The translations under genes and the position numbers were made by a program. DNA of 64,000 bases from Aegicerativicinus sediminis (GTDB lineage Bacteria > Bacteroidota > Bacteroidia > Flavobacteriales > Flavobacteriaceae): the NCBI RefSeq assembly GCF_015476115.1, contig NZ_CP064295.1, positions 738,001-802,000 of the forward strand. Direction: 5' to 3'. Within the stretch, counting starts at the first letter, position 1. Each line of letters starts with the position of its first letter. Shown here one piece after another: positions 27,058 through 34,965 of this stretch. The notes below the pieces were generated by a model. It had not been told where the DNA came from and ran no database searches. It was given only the letters and a program-made list of their open reading frames with translations.

Positions 27058-28140
27058 TTATTTTAAAAATTCAGATGGGCTTATTCCAAATTTTTTAGTG
27101 AAACATTTTGAAAAATAAGAAGGGCTATTAAAACCATGTTTAAAGGCAATTTCTGTTACTGTCCCTTCCCTCTTTAACAAACTTAACTTTGATTGGTTTA
27201 ACAGGAAATCTTGAATAACAATGTTCGGTGATTTGTGGAAGATAGACACCATTTTTCTGTAAAAACTTGATTGACTCATACCTGTAGTTTCCATCAATCC
27301 TTTTAAATCTGTGTTAAATGGTTTACCATCATTGTGTATTGCATTGGAAAGTTGAACAATGAAATGTTCCTCTTGGTCACTTAGTATAATTATATTATTT
27401 GTTTCTAATTCTTCGGACATACCAGTATTTGCTGTATGGGAAAGAGCTATATAACCTGGATCTACAAGCTGACCCATCAGTGGTAAAGCATCAAGGGTTT
27501 TACCAAAAAAATTAGGATGGTTGTCGACAGGATTTCCGGCATGTATAACAAATTTCATCTGAAGCAGGTCCTTTAAACTATCAAACTTTCTGAATAAAGT
27601 TTTTGCAGATTGAATTGCACTTGTGGTAGTTAAAAAAGAACCCAAGTAGTTCCATTTTTGCCATTCTGCAGGGCAACCACTGTTGAATGTTACTATCTCC
27701 GTAAAAGCCCCTCTAATTTCATTTAAAAGTGAATCAGTTTCAGCCTTCCCAAATGATTTAGATAATTGAACTGAATCTATAATGGCCATCTTCAAAATAA
27801 CCCTATGAGCAGGATCATGAAATACCTTTATTTTGGAATCTACCATATAATCTGCAATGATGGGGTCATGGAGTCTACCAAGGAAAATCTTTACAACTCG
27901 TTTATCAACTTCGATAATTTCGTCTGGCAATTGGGAATGTGCATGATTATGCAAAGCGATTACACTCTCCTTTGATGGAGCTTCAATTAAACAATAGGCA
28001 CTGCCTTTATTTTCATCCACCCAATATGTAAGACAACGACATTGAAACTTGTCCTGGTATTTCAAGTCTAATTGATGGGCTAGTGCAACATCTTCAGAGG
28101 TTAAACCTTGCCCAATATGAAGATCCATATAAATTGGCAT
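27058..28140 (-). CDS. AraC-type regulator with DUF4242 and degenerate cyclase-like domains
   Basis: 360 residues in three parts. Residues 1-80 match DUF4242, the nickel-binding SCO4226 fold (MPIYMDLHIGQGLTSEDVAL; YWVDENKGSAYCLIEAP; HNHAHSQLPDEIIEV). Residues about 110-240 resemble a class III adenylate/guanylate cyclase domain (MAIIDS at the usual start strand; KFVIHAGNPV...FFGKTLDALPLMGQLVDPG, the equivalent of the I.IHAG.P....FFG..VN.A.R....PG block), but the metal and base-specifying residues look lost. Residues 265-360 form an AraC HTH ending in FGISPSEFLK. It is a DNA-binding transcription factor with two sensor-like modules. The likely target is the adjacent lipoprotein gene. Confidence 0.8.
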   Translation of the reverse strand: MPIYMDLHIGQGLTSEDVALAHQLDLKYQDKFQCRCLTYWVDENKGSAYCLIEAPSKESVIALHNHAHSQLPDEIIEVDKRVVKIFLGRLHDPIIADYMVDSKIKVFHDPAHRVILKMAIIDSVQLSKSFGKAETDSLLNEIRGAFTEIVTFNSGCPAEWQKWNYLGSFLTTTSAIQSAKTLFRKFDSLKDLLQMKFVIHAGNPVDNHPNFFGKTLDALPLMGQLVDPGYIALSHTANTGMSEELETNNIIILSDQEEHFIVQLSNAIHNDGKPFNTDLKGLMETTGMSQSSFYRKMVSIFHKSPNIVIQDFLLNQSKLSLLKREGTVTEIAFKHGFNSPSYFSKCFTKKFGISPSEFLK

Positions 28141-28243
28141 AACTTAAAATAGTTATTAATACCTAAATTTACATAATGAATTGCTTGGTGGATTGTAATA
28201 TTTAGTCAATCGCATGAATTATTTAGTCACATCATAGGTGACC

Positions 28244-29266
28244 TTAGAAAAGGTTTTGTTGATTGCCTTTTGAAATTTTGCCCAAATGTTTATATGCCAA
28301 TTCCGTTACTTCTCTTCCTCTAGGGGTACGGATAATGAAACCTTGTTGAATTAGAAAAGGCTCATAAACTTCTTCCAAGGTTTCGGCACTTTCACTTACA
28401 GCAGTTGCCAAAGTAGATATACCTACAGGACCTCCTTTAAACTTATCAATTATAGTGGTAAGAATTTTATTGTCCATTTCATCTAGACCATGAGTGTCTA
28501 CGTTCAATGCCTTGAGGGCGTATCTAGAAATTTCTATATCGATTGAACCATTACTCTTTATTTGTGCAAAATCCCTTACCCTTCTTAAAAGGGCATTTGC
28601 AATACGCGGGGTACCTCTACTTCTGCCCGCAATTTCAATCGCCGCTTCCATAGAAATAGGAACATTAAGAATTCCAGCACTTCTTTGAACAATTGTTGTG
28701 AGTAATTCAGTCGTATAATATTCTAACCGGCTAGATATGCCAAAACGAGCTCTCATCGGAGCTGTGAGAAGACCAGATCTTGTGGTAGCCCCTACCAAAG
28801 TGAAGGGATTCAAATTGATTTGAACTGTCCTTGCATTTGGACCAGATTCAATCATGATGTCAATCTTATAATCTTCCATGGCAGAATAAAGATATTCTTC
28901 CACAATGGGGCTTAATCTATGAATTTCATCTATGAATAAAACATCTCTTTCTTCCAAGTTTGTTAAAAGGCCCGCTAAATCACCAGGTTTGTCCAAAACA
29001 GGACCTGAGGTCACCTTGATGCCAACCTCTAATTCACTTGCCAAAATGTGGGCCAAGGTAGTTTTACCCAATCCAGGAGGACCATGGAATAGAGTATGGT
29101 CTAAAGCTTCATTTCGGAGATTGGCCGCCTTAACAAATATTTGAAGATTAGCCAAAACCTGATCTTGACCCGAAAAATCTTCAAAGGATAGGGGTCTAAG
29201 TTTACGTTCAACGTCCAGTTCCTCAGGTGAGAAACTATCGTTTGTAGGATCTAGGTTCTGGTTCAT
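28244..29266 (-). CDS. ruvB: Holliday junction DNA helicase subunit RuvB
   Basis: 340 residues when started at ATG 29266 ([10 protein letters not shown]); a TTG three codons earlier adds only MLY and lies inside a promoter-like region. Walker [14 protein letters not shown], Walker B DEIHRL ([11 protein letters not shown]), sensor 1 VGATTR and the arginine finger [12 protein letters not shown] are all present. The C-terminal winged helix (about 265-335) contacts DNA. RuvB hexamers drive Holliday junction migration with RuvA. Confidence 0.96.
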   Translation of the reverse strand: MNQNLDPTNDSFSPEELDVERKLRPLSFEDFSGQDQVLANLQIFVKAANLRNEALDHTLFHGPPGLGKTTLAHILASELEVGIKVTSGPVLDKPGDLAGLLTNLEERDVLFIDEIHRLSPIVEEYLYSAMEDYKIDIMIESGPNARTVQINLNPFTLVGATTRSGLLTAPMRARFGISSRLEYYTTELLTTIVQRSAGILNVPISMEAAIEIAGRSRGTPRIANALLRRVRDFAQIKSNGSIDIEISRYALKALNVDTHGLDEMDNKILTTIIDKFKGGPVGISTLATAVSESAETLEEVYEPFLIQQGFIIRTPRGREVTELAYKHLGKISKGNQQNLF

Positions 29267-29272
29267 GTAAAG

Positions 29273-29280
29273 CAAAGATA
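29273..29280 (-). promoter_or_regulatory. promoter -7 element for ruvB
   Basis: TATCTTTG on the minus strand is an exact match, and the base after it is only 6 bases before the ruvB ATG at 29266, so the transcript may be leaderless. No good TTG lies 17-23 bases upstream, where the cox terminator hairpin is, so the -33 element is weak. Confidence 0.55.
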
Positions 29281-29283
29281 CTT

Positions 29284-29325
29284 AAAAAGCCTTTCTCACA
29301 CCGCGTAGCGGGTTAGAAAGGCTTT
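29284..29325 (-). terminator. intrinsic terminator at end of act-cox operon
   Basis: An outer 11-bp perfect stem (AAAGCCTTTCT, 29286-29296, with AGAAAGGCTTT, 29315-29325) encloses a small CCGC-GTA-GCGG hairpin and is followed by T5 on the minus strand. It sits between coxA and ruvB. Confidence 0.9.
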
Positions 29326-29363
29326 GCAATCTATAATTATTTGAATTAGCTCTAGGGAATATT

Positions 29364-31157
29364 TTAATGTTGTAATTCTTCCTCACCATCCATTAAAGGA
29401 ACGTTCTGAGGAACAAAATCTTCTTCATGTCCAGGTTTGCTATAATCATAAGCCCAACGGTAAACATGTGGTATAGCTCCTGGCCAGTTTCCATGAATAT
29501 GTTTTACAGGTGCTGTCCATTCAAGGGTATTAGATCTCCACGGGTTTTGAACAGCCTTTTTACCATAGAAAATGCTATGTGCAAAATTGTAAATAAATAC
29601 CAACTGGAAAACCCCTCCGATAACAGCAAAAATTGTAATAACGACATTTACATTTGCCAAATCATCAAACAATGGGAAATTTGTATTTGTATAGTAACGT
29701 CTTGGTAATCCAGCCATCCCGATAAAATGCATTGGGAAGAAAACTCCATAGGCACAGATAGCAGTCACCCAGAAATGCACGTAGCCTAAATTCTTATTCA
29801 ACATTCTACCAAACATTTTTGGGAACCAATGGTAAATACCAGCAAACATTCCATAAAGTGCTGAAATACCCATTACTAAGTGGAAGTGTGCTACAACGAA
29901 ATAAGTATCGTGTACGTTAATATCTAAAGCACTATCTCCAAGTATTATACCTGTTAAACCACCTGTGATGAAAGTTGAAACTAAGCCGATTGAAAATAGC
30001 ATCGCAGGATTAAATTGGAGGTTACCCTTCCATAAAGTTGTTATATAATTAAACGCTTTTACAGCAGATGGAATAGCGATTAATAATGTTGTAAATGTAA
30101 ATACAGAACCAAGGAATGGATTCATCCCTGATACGAACATATGGTGACCCCATACTATGGTAGATAAAAATGCAATAGCTAAAATAGATGCTACCATCGC
30201 ACGATAACCAAAGATTGGTTTCCTCGAGTTAGTGGCAATAATTTCAGAAGTGATTCCTAAAGCTGGGAGAAGTACGATATATACTTCAGGGTGTCCTAAG
30301 AACCAAAATAAGTGCTCAAACAATACAGGTGAACCTCCTTGGTAATGCAACACTTCACCTTGTATAAATATATCCGAAAGGAAAAAGGATGTTCCAAAAC
30401 TTCTATCCATTATCAACAACAACGCGGCTGAAAGAAGTACAGGAAATGAAATAACACCAATAATAGCGGTGATAAAGAATGCCCAAATTGTTAGAGGCAG
30501 TCTAGTCATAGACATACCTTTAGTCCTTAAATTAATAACTGTAACGATGTAATTAAGAGAACCTAATAATGAGGAAGCAATGAATATTGCCATAGAAACT
30601 AACCAAAGGGTCATACCAGCGCCTGAACCTCCTTGGGCCATTGGTAGGGCGCTTAAAGGCGGATATATTGTCCAACCAGCTGCAGCAGGTCCTGCTTCCA
30701 CAAAAAGGGAAATAACCATTACAATACTAGACAAGAAAAACAACCAATAGGAAATCATATTCAAAAATCCTGAGGCCATATCTCGTGCACCGATCTGTAA
30801 CGGAATCAATAGATTACTAAATGTACCACTCAAACCTGCGGTTAGCACAAAAAATACCATGATGGTACCATGAATGGTTACCAACGCCAAATAAATATCG
30901 GCGTCCATTACTCCATCAGGAGCCCATTTACCCAATAACGCCTCGAACAAGACATTCGGTTCTTCAGGCCAAGCTATCTGCATCCTAAACATCAAAGACA
31001 TCATTACACCAATAATTCCCATTATGGTACCTGTAATAAGGTACTGCTTGGCAATCATCTTATGATCTTGACTAAATATATATTTAGTTACAAATGTCTC
31101 TTTATGATGATGATGTCCGTGGTCGTCGTGTGCGTGAGTATCTGCGTGTGCTGACAT
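29364..31157 (-). CDS. coxA: cytochrome c oxidase subunit I
   Basis: 597 residues from the ATG at 31157, with a histidine-rich N-terminus (eight His within the first 19 residues). All oxidase signatures are visible: low-spin heme ligand segment (LVTIHGTIMVFFVLT), WFLGHPEVYIVLLPA with the CuB/Tyr pair of the binuclear centre, the HHMFVSGMNP dihistidine, and the HFHLVMG heme ligand region. Twelve or so membrane helices. It reduces oxygen to water in the inner membrane and pumps protons. It follows coxB with a 20-base gap and ends the operon at the terminator. Confidence 0.97.
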   Translation of the reverse strand: MSAHADTHAHDDHGHHHHKETFVTKYIFSQDHKMIAKQYLITGTIMGIIGVMMSLMFRMQIAWPEEPNVLFEALLGKWAPDGVMDADIYLALVTIHGTIMVFFVLTAGLSGTFSNLLIPLQIGARDMASGFLNMISYWLFFLSSIVMVISLFVEAGPAAAGWTIYPPLSALPMAQGGSGAGMTLWLVSMAIFIASSLLGSLNYIVTVINLRTKGMSMTRLPLTIWAFFITAIIGVISFPVLLSAALLLIMDRSFGTSFFLSDIFIQGEVLHYQGGSPVLFEHLFWFLGHPEVYIVLLPALGITSEIIATNSRKPIFGYRAMVASILAIAFLSTIVWGHHMFVSGMNPFLGSVFTFTTLLIAIPSAVKAFNYITTLWKGNLQFNPAMLFSIGLVSTFITGGLTGIILGDSALDINVHDTYFVVAHFHLVMGISALYGMFAGIYHWFPKMFGRMLNKNLGYVHFWVTAICAYGVFFPMHFIGMAGLPRRYYTNTNFPLFDDLANVNVVITIFAVIGGVFQLVFIYNFAHSIFYGKKAVQNPWRSNTLEWTAPVKHIHGNWPGAIPHVYRWAYDYSKPGHEEDFVPQNVPLMDGEEELQH

Positions 31158-31177
31158 AATCAATAATTCCTTTTATA

Positions 31178-32242
31178 CTAATTTTTTGTAATGCTATTTT
31201 GAAATGTTTTTTGCTCCTTCATCCAAGCGTCGAACTCTTCTTGAGTTTCAACAATGATTTTCATCTGCATATTGTAATGAGACTTTCCACAGATCTTGTT
31301 ACAAAGCAATAAATAATCAAATTCATATTGAACTTCTTGCCCTCTAGCTTCTACTTCTTCCTTATTTTCCACCCTTATTTCATTGATGCGCTGAACCTTC
31401 TCAATCATATCTGGTCGTTGGCGCATTTCTGCTGTTGTAACTGTGGGTGTAAATGAAAACTGGGTAATCATACCTGGAACACAGTTCATCTGTGCTCTAA
31501 AGTGCGGCATATAAGCAGAGTGCAAAACATCTTGTGATCTCATTTTGAAAAGAACAGGCTTTCCAACAACCAAATGTAATTCAGTTGTAATAATATCATC
31601 TTGAGCGTTAGGATCAGTTTCATCCAAACCTAATATGTTGGCTCTATCATTATCGATTAATCTTACATTCGCTAAACCAAGGGTATTATCCGCACCAGAA
31701 TAACGTGCTTTCCAGTTGAACTGTTGAGCGTAAAGTTCCACTACCATAGGATCATCATCCTCATCAATATTCATAATGCTTGTCCATGTAAACAATCCAT
31801 AGATTATTAAACCTGCAAGAACTATAACTGGGATAATGGTCCAAATAGCTTCTAATGTGTTGTTATCAGCATAAAATAAAGCCTTTTTACCCTTTTCACC
31901 CTTATATTTAAAGGCAAAGTAATGCAGTAAGAACTGTGTTACAATCTGAACGAACATAATGATGACCATTGAAATAATCATCAAATTATCGATACCAGGT
32001 CCATGTTCAGAGGCAGCGTCAGAAATGAGTGGTAAATCGCCCCATTTTGCAAACGATATTATGGTTATGACATAGATAAAAATCAAAAAGCCCATCATTA
32101 AATAGCCATTGATTCTATTATCCTTGTCATTGGCAACTTGTGTATTTACAGCTCCTACTTGTGACAGATCAAAAATCTTCACCATCTGCCAAATGGCAAC
32201 TGCAATAAAAAGTACAACTATTATGGTTAAAAAAGCAGTCAT
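31178..32242 (-). CDS. coxB: cytochrome c oxidase subunit II
   Basis: 354 residues with several membrane segments, including an unusual extra N-terminal helix (residues 1-20) before the usual two. The CuA ligands are present: DVLHSAYMPHF (His) and C314, C318, H322, M325 in LLCNKICGKSHYNM. The segment GQEVQYEFDYL precedes the CuA loop. No heme c domain is fused here; electrons arrive from cytochrome c. The N-terminal extension gives about three membrane helices, commonly seen in Bacteroidota. It is translated after actF. Confidence 0.95.
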   Translation of the reverse strand: MTAFLTIIVVLFIAVAIWQMVKIFDLSQVGAVNTQVANDKDNRINGYLMMGFLIFIYVITIISFAKWGDLPLISDAASEHGPGIDNLMIISMVIIMFVQIVTQFLLHYFAFKYKGEKGKKALFYADNNTLEAIWTIIPVIVLAGLIIYGLFTWTSIMNIDEDDDPMVVELYAQQFNWKARYSGADNTLGLANVRLIDNDRANILGLDETDPNAQDDIITTELHLVVGKPVLFKMRSQDVLHSAYMPHFRAQMNCVPGMITQFSFTPTVTTAEMRQRPDMIEKVQRINEIRVENKEEVEARGQEVQYEFDYLLLCNKICGKSHYNMQMKIIVETQEEFDAWMKEQKTFQNSITKN

Positions 32243-32269
32243 TGTCTCTTTTCTTCGTTATATCGTTTG

Positions 32270-33757
32270 TTAATAATGAAAATGCTCACTCTCTTTAATG
32301 AACGGATTGCGTTTTGGTACTAATGGAGCCTTACTTAGGGCTGTAAACACTATAAATAAGAATAGTCCTCCAAATAATAATATAGACCCTATTTCAGGTA
32401 TTCCTATATACCAACGATCACCAACGGTCGCAGGCATAATCATATTAAATACATCTATATAGTGACCAGCTAAAATTACTATACCAGCCATAACAACAAA
32501 CCATGGTATTCTCTTGTAATCACTATTCATTAATATTAATAGCGGGAATACAAAATTCATTACTAGCATTCCAAGGAATGGCAATTTATAATCATTAAAG
32601 CGGCTCACAAAATAGGTGACTTCTTCAGGAATGTTTGAATACCATATCAACATGAATTGTGAAAACCACAAATACGTCCAAAAAATACTAATGGCGAACA
32701 TAAATTTCGCTAAGTCGTGCAAATGGCTATCATTAACTAGAGGCAAAAGACCTTTAGATTTTAAATACATTGTTATCATAGCGATAACCGTAATACCACT
32801 TACAAACATACTAGCAAATACATACCAACCGAACAAGGTACTAAACCAGTGTGGATCTGTACTCATAATCCAGTCCCAAGACATCATAGATTCTGTATAG
32901 ATATAGAATACTAGGAAAGCCGCTGAAATTCTAAAATTCTTTATAAAGTTCTTATTATCACTAGCTTCGTCCTGAGCAAGAGAGAATTTTCTTGAAAAAT
33001 GTCTATACAAACTCCATCCACCTAAGAAAATAACCCCTCTAACTACAAACCAAAACAAACTTAGATATCCCGATTTTCCTTGCAATAATTTATCGTGTGC
33101 AACAACCTCAGGATCCATCCAAACAAATAGATTATAATGACCAATTGTACCAGATGCCACAGCTATGGCAAGAACAATTGCACCGCCGGGTAATACATAA
33201 GAAGTAATTCCTTCCATCACCCTTAAAACCATTGGTGACCAACCTGCTTGTGATGCATATTGAATTGCATAAAATGCAAGGGCCCCAAGGGCTATCATGA
33301 AAAAGAAGAACGCCGCAACATATAAGGCTGCCCAAGGTCGATTTGCTATTTGGTGTTGAACGTGTTCAACATGCTCAGTATGTTCATCAGCATGGTGTTC
33401 AGAAGCAGCACCCATATCGGAATGTTCCTCTGAATGGTCTGCAGCAGCATGAAACGTTTCATCAGTGTGAGTTACTTCTTCTGCTACTGCATGAGAAGAA
33501 TCTACGGACTCTTCTTGGTGAGTATCTTCAGCATGGGTTTCGGCGGTTACATGGTCCATAGTTGCGTGATCTTCCATCACTGCATGATCTGAACCTGCAT
33601 CATGGCCGCCCTCATGATGGGCTGCCTCTTCAGACAAAATTGCCTCAACTTCTTCAAATGTCTTGTGCGAGGTCAGAAAACCATATATAACACCGATTGC
33701 CCCGATGATAATAAGCCCTATGGCAACTGATTTCAATCTATTAGAAAATGTATACAT
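32270..33757 (-). CDS. actF: alternative complex III subunit ActF (quinol:cytochrome c oxidoreductase membrane subunit)
   Basis: 495 residues, about ten membrane helices. Between the first helix (about 10-28) and the second (about 145-165) lies a hydrophilic loop of roughly 100 residues containing 19 histidines and many Asp/Glu, which is larger than in the usual ActF. The C-terminal helices (for example YYVFASMFVSGITVIAM-type blocks, LSAHLIWYSNIPEE-type loops) match ActF/DUF4405-like and NrfD-derived membrane subunits. It lies 31 bases after actE and 27 before coxB, consistent with act-cox co-transcription. Confidence 0.9.
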   Translation of the reverse strand: MYTFSNRLKSVAIGLIIIGAIGVIYGFLTSHKTFEEVEAILSEEAAHHEGGHDAGSDHAVMEDHATMDHVTAETHAEDTHQEESVDSSHAVAEEVTHTDETFHAAADHSEEHSDMGAASEHHADEHTEHVEHVQHQIANRPWAALYVAAFFFFMIALGALAFYAIQYASQAGWSPMVLRVMEGITSYVLPGGAIVLAIAVASGTIGHYNLFVWMDPEVVAHDKLLQGKSGYLSLFWFVVRGVIFLGGWSLYRHFSRKFSLAQDEASDNKNFIKNFRISAAFLVFYIYTESMMSWDWIMSTDPHWFSTLFGWYVFASMFVSGITVIAMITMYLKSKGLLPLVNDSHLHDLAKFMFAISIFWTYLWFSQFMLIWYSNIPEEVTYFVSRFNDYKLPFLGMLVMNFVFPLLILMNSDYKRIPWFVVMAGIVILAGHYIDVFNMIMPATVGDRWYIGIPEIGSILLFGGLFLFIVFTALSKAPLVPKRNPFIKESEHFHY

Positions 33758-33788
33758 ATCTAAATCTAAACTTGTCTAGTCTTTATAC

Positions 33789-34418
33789 TTATTCGTTTGG
33801 TATTGCTGTTGTATCTGCAACTTGAGATGCTTCTGCATTCTCAGTTGTGGCGGTCTTATTACCACCGTCTAAAGCATCCTTCAACTGTAACACATAATCA
33901 ACAACTTGCCAACGTTCTGTCTCATTCAATTGATTTGCATAAGAACCCATGGCATTCTTACCATAATAAATTGTATGGTAAATACTTCCCTCTGTTAAGG
34001 TTCTCCCTGGATCATTATAAGCAGGTACTCCAAGTATCTTTTCTCGTTTAACTAAAGTTCCTTGACCATCTCCTTTATTACCATGGCAAATGCCACAATA
34101 AATATCATATAAAGCTTTAGTCTCAACCTTACCTAACATGGTAGAATCTAAAGGGTTTTTCAAGTTTGCCTTAGCAGATTCGTAACCTTCGGTTGTATCC
34201 TCAAAATCGAATGGCACTTCTCCCCTCGGAACAGAATTCGAAGCGGGTAACTTGGCCTCCTGTTCATTGGCGAATATCTCGTACTCACCATAAGTTTCAT
34301 ATGGTACAGCCTCGTACATCTGTGGCATAAATTGGTAATTCGGTTGGGAATCACTTTTGCATGATTGCATTGTAATTGCTAACGGAACCAAAATAAGTAT
34401 GTATGCTAACTTTCTCAT
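33789..34418 (-). CDS. actE: ActE, monoheme cytochrome c lipoprotein of alternative complex III
   Basis: 209 residues from the ATG at 34418 (MRKLAYILILV), chosen because it begins right at a signal sequence with lipobox LAITMQSC; the longer frame (to 34442) would overlap actD for no gain. The heme c motif CGICH is at about residue 114, followed by GDGQG and later YYGKNAMGSYANQL, typical of a c-type cytochrome. It is anchored by lipid to the outer face of the inner membrane and passes electrons toward the oxidase. Confidence 0.92.
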   Translation of the reverse strand: MRKLAYILILVPLAITMQSCKSDSQPNYQFMPQMYEAVPYETYGEYEIFANEQEAKLPASNSVPRGEVPFDFEDTTEGYESAKANLKNPLDSTMLGKVETKALYDIYCGICHGNKGDGQGTLVKREKILGVPAYNDPGRTLTEGSIYHTIYYGKNAMGSYANQLNETERWQVVDYVLQLKDALDGGNKTATTENAEASQVADTTAIPNE

Positions 34419-34425
34419 CAGATAA

Positions 34426-34959
34426 TTAATGGGCATTATCAATTAACTTCACTTCAACAGCACCTGTTTCTTTCAACAAATCTGTTAACTCCTTTTCATT
34501 ATGGTGAACAGACATTTCAATTAAAAAGTGATCGTCTGTTGTTCTTACATCTGGGTTTTCTGCCTTTTTGAATGGCCACATTCTACTTCTTAGATAGAAT
34601 GTTATTACCATTAAGTGGGCCGCAAAGAAAACGGTTAACTCAAACATAATTGGCACAAAAGCCGGCATGTTTTGAAAATAACTAAAGCTTGGTTTACCAC
34701 CTATGTTTTGTGGCCAATCCTCAATCATAATGAAATTCATCATTACGATTGCAACGGTTAAACCAATACACCCATAAATGAAGGATGCAATAGCAATTCT
34801 TGTAGGAGCTAACCCCATTGCTTTATCCAAACCGTGCACCGGGAATGGTGTATATATTTCGTCTATGTGATGTTTTTCAGATTTAATGCGCTTTACAGCT
34901 GACATTAAAATATCATCATCATTGTAAATAGCGTGAATCACTTTTGAAGCTGCTTCCAT
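34426..34959 (-). CDS. actD: ActD, DUF3341 membrane subunit of alternative complex III
   Basis: 177 residues with two membrane helices (about 53-75 and 98-118), the topology of ActD/DUF3341. The N-terminus holds the typical D-E-I-Y-T-P-F-P-V-H-G-L-D motif. It anchors the periplasmic ActA/ActB parts to the membrane subunits. It begins 6 bases after actC stops. Confidence 0.93.
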   Translation of the reverse strand: MEAASKVIHAIYNDDDILMSAVKRIKSEKHHIDEIYTPFPVHGLDKAMGLAPTRIAIASFIYGCIGLTVAIVMMNFIMIEDWPQNIGGKPSFSYFQNMPAFVPIMFELTVFFAAHLMVITFYLRSRMWPFKKAENPDVRTTDDHFLIEMSVHHNEKELTDLLKETGAVEVKLIDNAH

Positions 34960-34965
34960 ATGCTA

